Shown here piece by piece: positions 8,604-17,084 of a stretch of 49,693 nucleotides of DNA. The stretch comes from JBNKDD01 sp050288085 (GTDB lineage: Bacteria; Chloroflexota; Anaerolineae; Aggregatilineales; UBA3940), in NCBI GenBank assembly GCA_050288085.1, contig JBNKDD010000008.1, positions 1 to 49,693 of the forward strand. The letters run 5' to 3'. The notes beneath the pieces are model-generated. The model was not told the origin of the DNA, searched no databases, and worked only from the letters and a program-made list of their open reading frames with translations. Position 1 is the first letter of the stretch. Each line of letters opens with the position of its first letter. A program made the position numbers and the translations under genes.

Positions 8604-10313
8604 ATGTATGTAGATTCTGTGACTACAGCCGCTCTAGTAGACGAGTTCAAAACGCGTATAGAGGGTGGCCGGGTCCAATCCGTTGTCGAGGTTGATAATC
8701 TATCGATTGGCTTTGAAATATACGCCAACCGGGAACGTCAGTATCTGCTGGTCTCCGCCCACCCGCGGATGGCACGCTGTCACCTGGTATCACACAAGCT
8801 AAGGCGCGGGGTGCTGCATCCTTCACCGATAGGCTTGCTGCTCAAGAAGTTTGTCGATGGCGCTATATTGACGGCGGTCGACCAACCACCCTGGGAACGG
8901 ATCATTACCTTTGATTTTTCAAGCAGCGAAGGCGAAACTCGCCTGATCGCTGAGATCATGGATAAACGCAGCAACATTATCCTGACGACCGAAGGTGATA
9001 TCCTGGACTGTATCAAACGGGTTGGCCCGAAACAAAATCGCTACCGGGTCACGCTTCCGGGAAAGACGTACGTACCACCCCCACCACAGAACAAAGCCCT
9101 GCCGGAACAAGTTACCTCACAGATGATGGAGGGATATCTCAGCACTAATTCTGAACTCCCGGCCTGGCGGGCGCTGGTCACTCAGGTGGCGGGGGTCAGC
9201 CCCTTGTTTGCCCGTGAGGTGGTTTACCGGGCTTGCGGCGATCAGGAGGCCCTCTCGTTTGACGTAGCGGGAAAGCTGGTTCATAAGGAATTCGCCAGCC
9301 TGGTGAACGATGTGCAGAGCGGGCGGTGGTCACCCTGCCTGGTTCCGGCAGAGATGAACAATGGAAAACCGGCCTTTGCTGCCTATACCTTGACCCACCT
9401 GGAAAACGGCGTGCCGGTCGATAATATCAGCGTGGCGATTGAACTCTACTTCGAGCAGGCGGCTAATCAGGATGAAAGCACGGGCGAATATGCCGCTGCC
9501 AAAGCCCAGGTCCAAAAAGATCTGGATGGGGCGCTCCGGCGTGCCCGACGCAAATTGCAGGCATTGGAGCGCGAATCAAAAGATGAGGCCGATCTTGAAC
9601 TGCTCAGGAAGAAGGGGGAGCTGATTTATGCCTATGCACCCAGCATTCAACCCGGCCAAAAGGAATTGCAGCAGCAGTATGATCCCGATGGCCCGGTATT
9701 AACCATAAAACTCGACCCGACCTTAACGCCCGTTCAGAATGCACAACATTACTTTGAACGCTATGAGAAAGCCAAACGTGCTGCCCAGGATGTCCCCGGA
9801 CGGTTGGCGGCAGCCGGTTATGATCTGGCTTACCTTGAACAGTTAGCCACCGATCTGGCAATTGCTGAGAACTGGCCGGATATTGACATTGTGCGAGAAG
9901 CCTTACAGCAAACGGAATATTACCAGGGGCCAAAGCTCAGGGGGCCAAAAGGTGGAAAACCCGGCATTCGACGCTTCACGACGGAAGATGAGTTCGTGAT
10001 CCTGGTGGGGCGCAATGCGGCTCAAAATCATAAGCTGGTAACCGAGCGGTCAGATAAGAGCGATCTCTGGCTCCATGCCCGGAATATCCCCGGCAGCCAT
10101 GTGATCGTCAAACACGACGGGCGGGCTGTCCCTGATGCAGTCATCCAACGGGCGGCTGAACTGGCCGCTTACTACTCGGCGGGGCGAGATGATACGGCGG
10201 TAGACGTAGATGTAACCGAACGGCGATATGTCCGCCCGATCAAGGGAGCCGGGCCGGGCATGGTCACCTACAAAAACGAATACACGCTGACCGTCAAACC
10301 AGCTCGAAATTAA
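8604..10313 (+). CDS. rqcH: RqcH / NFACT family protein (fibronectin-binding protein A-like), ribosome quality control
   Basis: Predicted bacterial RqcH, 569 residues. In Bacillus subtilis RqcH binds stalled 50S-peptidyl-tRNA complexes and directs addition of C-terminal alanine tails that mark the nascent chain for proteolysis. The NFACT-N domain occupies about 1-170, a helical coiled-coil region about 270-420, and the NFACT-R (DUF814) domain contains SDLWLHARNIPGSH near residue 485. The conserved Asp-Arg pair of NFACT-N appears here as Glu98-Arg99 (WERI), a conservative change at a position that matters for tailing in B. subtilis. ATG 8604 follows AAGGTAAG. The gene seems to be transcribed alone; a PP2C gene with its own promoter follows. 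Confidence 0.85.
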   Translation: MYVDSVTTAALVDEFKTRIEGGRVQSVVEVDNLSIGFEIYANRERQYLLVSAHPRMARCHLVSHKLRRGVLHPSPIGLLLKKFVDGAILTAVDQPPWERIITFDFSSSEGETRLIAEIMDKRSNIILTTEGDILDCIKRVGPKQNRYRVTLPGKTYVPPPPQNKALPEQVTSQMMEGYLSTNSELPAWRALVTQVAGVSPLFAREVVYRACGDQEALSFDVAGKLVHKEFASLVNDVQSGRWSPCLVPAEMNNGKPAFAAYTLTHLENGVPVDNISVAIELYFEQAANQDESTGEYAAAKAQVQKDLDGALRRARRKLQALERESKDEADLELLRKKGELIYAYAPSIQPGQKELQQQYDPDGPVLTIKLDPTLTPVQNAQHYFERYEKAKRAAQDVPGRLAAAGYDLAYLEQLATDLAIAENWPDIDIVREALQQTEYYQGPKLRGPKGGKPGIRRFTTEDEFVILVGRNAAQNHKLVTERSDKSDLWLHARNIPGSHVIVKHDGRAVPDAVIQRAAELAAYYSAGRDDTAVDVDVTERRYVRPIKGAGPGMVTYKNEYTLTVKPARN

Positions 10314-10325
10314 TACGGATCATTG

Positions 10326-10354
10326 TTGTGTCCTTGAGAGTCTCATGCTAGACT
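10326..10354 (+). promoter_or_regulatory. Candidate promoter of the PP2C phosphatase gene
   Basis: TTGTGT (10326-10331), 17-base spacer, TAGACT (10349-10354) with a TGC extension just before the -10. It lies 59 bases before the start codon of the phosphatase gene. Confidence 0.45.
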
Positions 10355-10412
10355 CGGCTTCATTCAGAATTCTGACTGATTAGCAAATCACCTAATAGTA
10401 AAGCGGTAACTT

Positions 10413-11162
10413 ATGAAACTAGATATCGGTTATCGGACTGACCCCGGTCCTCAATATGATCATAATGAGGATACCATCTTAGTTTCTGCTTCAGAAGATT
10501 CTCCCGGCGTCACGTTGTTGATTGTGGCCGATGGGATGGGCGGCGCACAGGCCGGAGAACTTGCCAGCCAAGAGGCGGTCAAAGTAATCCAGAAGCATTT
10601 GCTGGAACCGGAACCCCCAACCAACGATACGGCTGAAGACCGTCTGCATGAAGCGATCACTGCCGCCAATCAAGCCATTCACCAAAAAGGATCGGGCTCG
10701 CCTGAGTTAGAGGGAATGGGCAGCACGGTGGTATTGGCGCTGATCATCGAGGATACACTCTGGGTCGCTCATGTGGGGGACAGCCGGGCTTACCTGGTGC
10801 GCGGCGACGCCGGTTACCGGCTCACACAGGATCATACCTGGAAAGATGAGCAGGTGCGCAAAGGTCTGTTGACCCAGGAGCAGGCAGACAACATGAACAT
10901 CTCTCATGTCCTGGATCGTGCGCTTGGGCCTCAGGATACGGTCGAAACCGAAGTTGCCGAGGATGAATACCTGGAAGTCGGCGACACCCTGATTTTATGC
11001 AGCGACGGGTTGCATGGCGTACTTGACGATCAGGAGATTGTGCTGACCGCTGCCCAACATTCTCCTCAGGATGCGGCTAACCAGTTGATGGAACGGGCGC
11101 TCGGTGTGCCTGCTACCGATAACGTCTCTGTGATTGTGTTGCGCGCCGAAGATTTGGATTGA
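10413..11162 (+). CDS. PP2C-family Ser/Thr protein phosphatase (PrpC/Stp-like)
   Basis: Metal-dependent phosphatase of 249 residues, the usual length of bacterial Stp/PrpC proteins. The family motifs are intact: DHNEDT near the N-terminus, ADGMGG, GSTVV, HVGDSRAYL, LCSDGL and a C-terminal DNVSVIVL, which supply the Asp ligands for two or more Mn/Mg ions. It has no membrane segment and should act in the cytoplasm, most likely reversing the phosphorylation made by the Ser/Thr kinases at 2273 and 24054; it is not next to either, so that pairing is inferred. The candidate promoter just upstream suggests independent transcription. Confidence 0.9.
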   Translation: MKLDIGYRTDPGPQYDHNEDTILVSASEDSPGVTLLIVADGMGGAQAGELASQEAVKVIQKHLLEPEPPTNDTAEDRLHEAITAANQAIHQKGSGSPELEGMGSTVVLALIIEDTLWVAHVGDSRAYLVRGDAGYRLTQDHTWKDEQVRKGLLTQEQADNMNISHVLDRALGPQDTVETEVAEDEYLEVGDTLILCSDGLHGVLDDQEIVLTAAQHSPQDAANQLMERALGVPATDNVSVIVLRAEDLD

Positions 11163-11277
11163 CAAACTGGGAAGGGTAAATTACCCGGTCTGCTCGTGAA
11201 ATAGATAAGTTGTATTCACAAAGGAGCGGCGGGCGACAACAAACCACTCCACATCCTGATCTCGCCCCAGATAAATT

Positions 11278-12435
11278 ATGAGGTTTCGCTTACGGTTTGT
11301 ACTGTTGGCCTTAGTCTTATTGCTAAGCAGCACGGTCATTGTCGCTGCCCAGGGCGCTGATGTGCTGGTCGGGCGGGCAGTATTTGATACGAATATCCGG
11401 GCGACACCCGGTGTACACAGCTCTGTGATTGGCATCCTACCAGGCAACCAGGAGATGGTCGCTATCGGGCGGACTGAGGCCAATAACTGGATACAGATTG
11501 ATTACCAGGGGACGATAGGCTGGGTGGCGGCCTGGGTGACGGTTTTCTCCGGTGACACCGCTGAGTTACCAATCAGCACCGACAATCAACCGGCGCCGGC
11601 CAATACCGGCGGGCCGTTCACTGCACGGTCACCATACTCGACTAACATCCGGTCGGCCCCTGATGTCAACGCCTCCGTTCTGAAAGTTCTTCCTTACAAC
11701 ACCAACGCAACCGCCAACGGGCGCACCGAAAACAGCTCATGGGTAAGAGTCAAGTACGACGGTGTAGAGGGTTGGGTGGCGGCCTGGTTAACGACGCTTG
11801 ACCAGGACATTATCGCGCTGCCGGTGGCGGGCGGAGCCGTGTTCCCAACCCGGACACCTGATCCGAACATTACTCCCAGCGTGACACCAACCGGCACACC
11901 ACCAACCGCCACGCCAACACCAAAACCCCCGGCTGACTCATCGGCGGCTACGGTGCAGGCTCCTTTCCGAGTCAATATCCGCCAGGATCCAACTCTGGGT
12001 TCAACAGTGATCGACGTGATGCCGTTCAGTACTCCCACGGCAGCGATTGGGCGGAATGCTGCCAGCAACTGGGTACAGGTGAAGTACGGCAGCACAACCG
12101 GTTGGGTCGCTGCCTGGCTGGTGATCGCCTCCGATAACATCACTTTATTGCCGGTCACTTCGAGCAACGCAGAGGTCGTACCTTTTACGGGCACACCGCC
12201 GATCACGGCCTATAGCATCTACGACATCACCATCCGGGCCGGGCCGGGTCTGATCTTCAATCCACAGGCGGTTCTCCCGCCAAATACGGACGTGACGCCA
12301 ACCGCCCGGTCAGAAGAGAATGACTGGTTGAAGATCGCGTATCAGGGTTCAGAGGGCTGGATATCAGCCTGGAATTTAATCGGGACAGGCGATTTTACCA
12401 ACCTCCCGGTTGAGACATCGCCTCTCGCGCCTTAG
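11278..12435 (+). CDS. Secreted protein with four bacterial SH3 (SH3b) repeats
   Basis: Predicted exported protein of 385 residues. An N-terminal signal (RLRFVLLALVLLLSS) is followed by four SH3b-like repeats at roughly 38-90, 120-178, 225-283 and 305-375. Each has the pattern NIR..P....V...P, then R...NW..I.Y.G..GW..AW. Repeats 2 and 3 are separated by a Thr/Pro-rich linker. SH3b domains commonly bind peptidoglycan or other cell-wall glycans. No catalytic domain is visible, so it is a probable wall-binding or scaffold protein. The start ATG at 11278 has no strong ribosome binding site. The neighbouring secreted GH5-like lipoprotein suggests an envelope-related group of genes. Confidence 0.8.
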   Translation: MRFRLRFVLLALVLLLSSTVIVAAQGADVLVGRAVFDTNIRATPGVHSSVIGILPGNQEMVAIGRTEANNWIQIDYQGTIGWVAAWVTVFSGDTAELPISTDNQPAPANTGGPFTARSPYSTNIRSAPDVNASVLKVLPYNTNATANGRTENSSWVRVKYDGVEGWVAAWLTTLDQDIIALPVAGGAVFPTRTPDPNITPSVTPTGTPPTATPTPKPPADSSAATVQAPFRVNIRQDPTLGSTVIDVMPFSTPTAAIGRNAASNWVQVKYGSTTGWVAAWLVIASDNITLLPVTSSNAEVVPFTGTPPITAYSIYDITIRAGPGLIFNPQAVLPPNTDVTPTARSEENDWLKIAYQGSEGWISAWNLIGTGDFTNLPVETSPLAP

Positions 12436-12466
12436 GTGGAAACAGTTTTCATCTGATATTTAAACT

Positions 12467-12496
12467 GCCCTGGGTGGGGTCAATCTTGCCCAGGGC
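12467..12496 (+). repeat. Inverted repeat between the SH3b and GH5-like genes
   Basis: GCCCTGGG (12467-12474) and CCCAGGGC (12489-12496) form a perfect 8-bp stem with a 14-base loop in the 81-base gap. There is no T-run, so it is not a typical intrinsic terminator. Confidence 0.45.
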
Positions 12497-12516
12497 GGCA
12501 GGGTCGGGAGCATAAT

Positions 12517-13926
12517 ATGAATATCATCAAGAAACTGGCAGCAGTGATTGTGCTGTTTGTCGCGACGATAGCCTGTGCCGGGACAGTGGAAACTCCGACG
12601 GAAATACCTCCACAGCCTACGCCTACCATCACCCAGATACCTGCAACTATTTCGGCGTCTTGTGAGGATATCGGGCGCTATTGGGGCAGCGATTGGGCTG
12701 CGCTGATCGTGTCGTTGGAACAACTACGGGCAGCAGGCATGACCTGCGGTGAGCCGCAATTGGATAGCAAACAGTATGCAGCCCACTTCAACTTCGGCAC
12801 TGAACTGGAAACAGCCGGTGACCTCGCTGCTGCTATCAACCAGTATCAATTGGCCCTGTCACTGGATGGAACCCGCGACGAGGCTTACGAAGCACTGACC
12901 CGGCTCAATGCGCTGCCACCAGCCACCCCTTATGCGTGCGAAGTAACGGATACAGAACCTCTTCCCCAGGAAGAACCGGTAGACCCGTCACAGTTTGTCC
13001 GGGTATCAGGTGATCAACTAATCCTGGGGGATGGGCCATATATCGCGCGGGGGGTGAATTACTATTCGCGGTTTGCCCAGTGGCATCGCTTTCTGACGCT
13101 GTTTGATCCGGGCACAGTCGCGGAAGAACTGACTGTTATCAGTGAGGCGGGGTTCAATTCGATCCGCATTTTCCTGTGGTACGAGCCGATGTTTACCTGT
13201 GCACCGGAAGATGCCGTACCCGTGCCGGAGATTTTCGGGCGGCTTGACCTGCTGCTGGCAATGGCGGAGGAACGCGGCCTGAAAGTGATCGTAACACTCA
13301 ACGATCTACCCGATCTCCGTTACCGTCCGCTTTACACTGACTACGCCCGCTACGATGCGCAAACGGCCTATGTTGTGAATCGCTACAAGAATAATCCCAC
13401 GATCCTGGCCTGGGATTTGCGCAACGAAGGCGACCTCGATTACGGTGCTCAGGGCGCTCCACCCGCGTTCCCGCATGAAACGGTGATCGCCTGGTTGGAA
13501 CATGTCAGCCAGATCGTCCGGGCCAACGATCCGAATCACCTGATCACCGCCGGGTGGTGGGGTGATCCGACCATCACCGCCCCGTATGTCGATGTGTTAT
13601 CGTTTCATCATTGGAATTCAGCCGAAGAACTGGCCGGGCGAATCAACACCTACCGCGCCAACAATGATAAGCCGCTGATGCTCCAGGAGGTTGGTTATCA
13701 CGCCTGGGTGGATGCTCCGACAAATGCCGTTACGCAGGAGCAGCAGGCCGAAATCCTATCCGCCGTCATCGCAGTAGCAGAGGATCGGGGGCTTTCGGGG
13801 TGGTTGATCTGGACGGCGTTTGACTTTGTGCCCTACGATTTGCAGTACACCCACGAGCATTTCTTCGGGCTGTGGGATGTCAACTTGCAGCCGAAACCCG
13901 CTTTGGAGGCACTGCCGCTACCTTAG
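12517..13926 (+). CDS. Lipoprotein with TPR-like segment and glycoside hydrolase (GH5/cellulase-like) domain
   Basis: Predicted surface lipoprotein, 469 residues. The signal ends at Cys20 (ATIAC), followed by a Pro/Thr linker, a short TPR-like helical pair at about 88-133, then a (beta/alpha)8 glycosidase domain at about 160-469. WDLRNEG places the acid/base Glu304 and LMLQEVGYH the nucleophile Glu391, as in clan GH-A enzymes such as GH5 mannanases and cellulases. NYYSRFAQW near the start of the barrel and the motif FHHWN fit the same fold. The exact substrate cannot be assigned. GGGAG at 12506-12510 supports the ATG at 12517. The C-terminus overlaps nothing; a GC-poorer pair of genes follows. 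Confidence 0.8.
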   Translation: MNIIKKLAAVIVLFVATIACAGTVETPTEIPPQPTPTITQIPATISASCEDIGRYWGSDWAALIVSLEQLRAAGMTCGEPQLDSKQYAAHFNFGTELETAGDLAAAINQYQLALSLDGTRDEAYEALTRLNALPPATPYACEVTDTEPLPQEEPVDPSQFVRVSGDQLILGDGPYIARGVNYYSRFAQWHRFLTLFDPGTVAEELTVISEAGFNSIRIFLWYEPMFTCAPEDAVPVPEIFGRLDLLLAMAEERGLKVIVTLNDLPDLRYRPLYTDYARYDAQTAYVVNRYKNNPTILAWDLRNEGDLDYGAQGAPPAFPHETVIAWLEHVSQIVRANDPNHLITAGWWGDPTITAPYVDVLSFHHWNSAEELAGRINTYRANNDKPLMLQEVGYHAWVDAPTNAVTQEQQAEILSAVIAVAEDRGLSGWLIWTAFDFVPYDLQYTHEHFFGLWDVNLQPKPALEALPLP

Positions 13927-13942
13927 AAAGGATGTAATTGTA

Positions 13943-14920
13943 ATGGGACACAGGGGTAATCTGCTGCTTGTCGATGAATCAGGTTATGAACTTTATTATT
14001 GTCAATGGTGTGCGCTTTCCCTGGTTAAGGAGTTCTTCTGGGGACCTGAATATGCCTTCCGCTATATCAAACAGCTGCCACCAGCAGCGAACAGTTGGTT
14101 GGATACGGTCTGGGCAGAAGGAGGTGCAGTACTTGATACACATCGTAACAGAATGATGCTATTTGGGGGTGAAGAAATAAACTATGATATTCCACTGCGA
14201 CGGGTTTATCTTGAACTTCTCCAATTGATATGGGAAGGGTGGCAAGTCGAATGGGCTTATAACGGAATCATAGATCTGGCTGAATATGTTGACTATCCAC
14301 GGGAGAGAGTCCATACCCCGAAATCAAAGGGGAGCGGCACAATAAAACTGTCACTTCCCGGTGAACCCGAATGGACGACTACCATTGCCAGTATTCGCTT
14401 AAGAGATGGCACTATTCGTATTATTCCTCTGGAAGGTATGCATAATCCTCTTATTGGTGGCAAACAACTCATTCCAGTTCTGAAAACAGAGGCAAAACTA
14501 GATCACTTTTCAATGGACTCAACCGGCGCAGATTTCCCGTTCGAGGGATTCCATATTGATGAAGGAAAGCAAGACTTATATATCTGGTCGGCACAACCAG
14601 ATGGCCTGATTGAGGATATCCGACCTTATTGGGAAGAATGGGAAATACACTGGCTCAAGGACAATTATGAAACCCACATCGCTCTGACAGACAATCGGAT
14701 TACATTCCAAGACCGCTCAACCGAAGAATTATTGTCAAGTTTGAAATCAATTTTGGTAAGCGAAGAACGATCCATAGTCGATTGGTTTGTTGAGGTCGCG
14801 GAGCGTTTCGACATCGAACCAAATCCGGTGGCCTTATATGAACCCCAGCAAACTGATATACAGATTCGTCAGAGGTTGTTTGAGGAAGTTGTAGCCCGTT
14901 GGAAAGGCCGCACCAGATGA
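13943..14920 (+). CDS. Conserved hypothetical protein (begins MGHRGNLLLVDE), AT-rich context
   Basis: A 325-residue soluble protein I cannot assign to a function. The N-terminus (MGHRGN..LVDESGYELYY..WCA) and the motif FWGPEYA..YI resemble uncharacterised proteins I recall from actinomycetes; this is memory, not a search. It is rich in Trp and acidic residues, with no signal peptide, membrane helix or known catalytic motif. AAAGGA at 13927-13932 precedes ATG 13943 with an 11-base gap; longer in-frame readings run backwards into the GH5-like gene and are not credible. Base composition looks lower in GC (a sampled 60-base block is 38%) than the flanking genes (about 55% in a sampled block), suggesting acquisition together with the next gene. 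Confidence 0.7.
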   Translation: MGHRGNLLLVDESGYELYYCQWCALSLVKEFFWGPEYAFRYIKQLPPAANSWLDTVWAEGGAVLDTHRNRMMLFGGEEINYDIPLRRVYLELLQLIWEGWQVEWAYNGIIDLAEYVDYPRERVHTPKSKGSGTIKLSLPGEPEWTTTIASIRLRDGTIRIIPLEGMHNPLIGGKQLIPVLKTEAKLDHFSMDSTGADFPFEGFHIDEGKQDLYIWSAQPDGLIEDIRPYWEEWEIHWLKDNYETHIALTDNRITFQDRSTEELLSSLKSILVSEERSIVDWFVEVAERFDIEPNPVALYEPQQTDIQIRQRLFEEVVARWKGRTR

Positions 14921-14930
14921 GTTCATTACA

Positions 14931-15398
14931 ATGAAAGTTTTCAAGAATCAGGAGCACTCACTTTCACCATCAAGGCTTATTATTATCGGGAGCTGCTTAG
15001 CAATACTGGGGTGTTTCCTCCCGTGGATGGGAGAGGGCGATTTTTTCTTTATTATCACACCTGGGATTTCGTTACATCGATTTGCCTCAATTGATCCATG
15101 GCTGCGCTATCTTCGCATTTCGGATAATGGTGGGTTAGCCATCATTCTTATTTCCGCGGCTGGCCTCTTCATCTCGCTTACTGATTATTTGCGTAGACAT
15201 CGTCGGATTCTGATGTTAATGCTTTCAATCTCAAATGTGCTCCTTGCTATATATCATATTGCTTCGGTGCTGGTTTTGAGAGTTAAACAGTGGGGCATTA
15301 TTGGGCGGGCTCAGCTAATGTTTGGCCTGCCAATCGTGTTGGTGGGCACAGTTGTTGTGCTGGTTGGCAGTGTAAGATTGATGCGGCAGCAAACATAG
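14931..15398 (+). CDS. Small four-helix membrane protein of unknown function
   Basis: A 155-residue protein with four predicted membrane helices at about 18-34, 66-86, 95-115 and 127-147, separated by short basic loops (YLRRHRR). No family is recognised. It starts 10 bases after the preceding hypothetical gene, shares its AT-rich composition and was probably transferred with it. A functional link between the two is likely from spacing but its nature is unknown. Confidence 0.65.
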   Translation: MKVFKNQEHSLSPSRLIIIGSCLAILGCFLPWMGEGDFFFIITPGISLHRFASIDPWLRYLRISDNGGLAIILISAAGLFISLTDYLRRHRRILMLMLSISNVLLAIYHIASVLVLRVKQWGIIGRAQLMFGLPIVLVGTVVVLVGSVRLMRQQT

Positions 15399-15432
15399 TA
15401 TTCAAAAACTAACATTCCCCACAGAATCGATT

Positions 15433-15510
15433 CTTCGATGATCTGCCTGAATGTTCCGACACTCCACCAATTCCATCCAAAAGCTGCATTGACAGAGCTT
15501 ATCATCGAAG
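15433..15510 (+). repeat. 10-bp inverted repeat in the intergenic region before the TPR gene
   Basis: CTTCGATGAT at 15433-15442 and ATCATCGAAG at 15501-15510 are perfect complements 58 bases apart. They could mark a regulator site or a structured RNA; nothing else in this 203-base gap identifies a gene. Confidence 0.35.
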
Positions 15511-15538
15511 TAATAATACCCCTTAAAATAATGGCACA

Positions 15539-15566
15539 TTGATGCCTCCCCAAAATTCGCTATAAG
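15539..15566 (+). promoter_or_regulatory. Candidate promoter of the cytosolic TPR gene
   Basis: TTGATG (15539-15544), 16-base spacer, TATAAG (15561-15566). The expected transcript start is about 30 bases before the TTG start codon. Confidence 0.4.
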
Positions 15567-15601
15567 GCGGGAATCATCGCCCGTTATGAGGAGAAAACCC
15601 C

Positions 15602-17068
15602 TTGGAAAATCCCAACATGCAAATTCACCAGCTTGAGCAGGAAATCAAAATAGCCCGGCAGCTTGGTGATAAATCTCGCGAGATGCAAGCGCTTTATGGG
15701 TTGGGCCTGGCCCATAACCGCCTCGAAGAGTTCGAGGAGTCTTTAACCTACTTTGAGCAGGGGTTAGAGATCGCCCGGCAGTTTGGTGAACGGAACGCTG
15801 AAGTGATCGGGTTGGATAATATCGGGATGGCGCATTTTGAATTAGGCAATATCGACCAGGCGCAGCAGCACTTTGAGCAGGCACTCGCCATTGCACAGGA
15901 GACAGGAACGAAAACGCTGCAAGCATTTACACTGGGCCATATCGGGCTGCTTCTTGACAGGCAGGGAGATTCGGATGCTGCCGAAGACCGGTTCAAAGAA
16001 GCACTGACTGCCGCACAGCAAACCAATGAGTGGATAGTCCAGGCGGGGCTGTTGACGCTCATTACGACCTACTACGAACGTGAGGAAGAGTTCGAAAAAG
16101 CTCACGGCTACCAGCAGCAGTTACTTCAAATTGCACGCACGGCCAATGAGGAAGATTTGATTACCTCCACTTTGCTGGGCCTCGGCCTGTCTTCCATACG
16201 CTTAGATGATCCTGATCAGGCTGTTGATTATTTTGAACAGCTCCTTGTCATCTCCCGTGAACAGGATGATCCTGAGCTTGAGGGCGAAGTATTGTCGATG
16301 ATCGCGATGGCTCATGTCGAGGCGGAACGCCTGGACGATGCGTTGCAATTCTTACAGCAGGCTTTAGACCTGGCCCGCGAAGAGGGCGATCAAATACTGG
16401 AGGCCGAAATTCTGGGTGATACCGGCCTTGCCTACCTGGACTTTGACCGGTATGAAGAGGGCATAGATCTTTTCGAGCAGGCGCTCGTTATCGCCCGCCA
16501 GCTTGACGACCCGGAGATGGAGTTTGAGTTGCTCGACAATATGGTACTGGCCCTGATCGACACCGATCAGGTTGACCAGATCATCAAATACCAGGAGGCA
16601 ATGCTGGCTGCCGTCCGTCGCATGGGACATCGCGAGCTAGAACAAGAGGTGCTGGCCGATCTGGGTGACATCTACCTCGAAGAGAAACAGGATGTTGAGC
16701 GAGGTGTGGCCTACTATGAGCAGTCGCGGGTGATCCTTCGCGAAATTGGATCACGCGGCCAGGAGGCCGATCTACTCGATGACCTGGCCGGTATATTAGC
16801 CGAGATCGAACAATATGAGCTTGCCATCCGCTATCTTGAGGAAGCCCTGGTGATCTACCGGGCTGAACAGGACGCAGAAGGTGAGCACATGACTTTGTTC
16901 AACCTGGGCCTGGTACTGGCCGATCAGGGTAAGATCGCGGAGGCAAAAGAGCATATCAAGCAAGCCCGCGAGTTTTACGCCTCAATTAACTCAGAGTTGG
17001 TCGAGCATTGTGATACACTGTTGGCCGAATTGCGCGAGGGATCGAACGGTAAGCAGCGTCCCAGCTAG
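15602..17068 (+). CDS. Cytosolic tetratricopeptide-repeat protein
   Basis: An all-helical protein of 488 residues made almost entirely of TPR-like units with a period of about 40 residues (repeated A...FEQALAIARQ..D patterns), like the LGN/Rapsyn-type TPR_12 repeats. There is no signal peptide or membrane helix and no effector domain, so it is probably a protein-protein interaction scaffold. The start is taken as TTG 15602, because GAGGAG at 15588-15593 sits 8 bases before it, whereas the first in-frame ATG (15617) is 23 bases from that site. It ends 16 bases from the convergent pseudokinase gene; no clear terminator is seen between them. Confidence 0.8.
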   Translation: MENPNMQIHQLEQEIKIARQLGDKSREMQALYGLGLAHNRLEEFEESLTYFEQGLEIARQFGERNAEVIGLDNIGMAHFELGNIDQAQQHFEQALAIAQETGTKTLQAFTLGHIGLLLDRQGDSDAAEDRFKEALTAAQQTNEWIVQAGLLTLITTYYEREEEFEKAHGYQQQLLQIARTANEEDLITSTLLGLGLSSIRLDDPDQAVDYFEQLLVISREQDDPELEGEVLSMIAMAHVEAERLDDALQFLQQALDLAREEGDQILEAEILGDTGLAYLDFDRYEEGIDLFEQALVIARQLDDPEMEFELLDNMVLALIDTDQVDQIIKYQEAMLAAVRRMGHRELEQEVLADLGDIYLEEKQDVERGVAYYEQSRVILREIGSRGQEADLLDDLAGILAEIEQYELAIRYLEEALVIYRAEQDAEGEHMTLFNLGLVLADQGKIAEAKEHIKQAREFYASINSELVEHCDTLLAELREGSNGKQRPS

Positions 17069-17084
17069 GCACGGCACATTCCTG

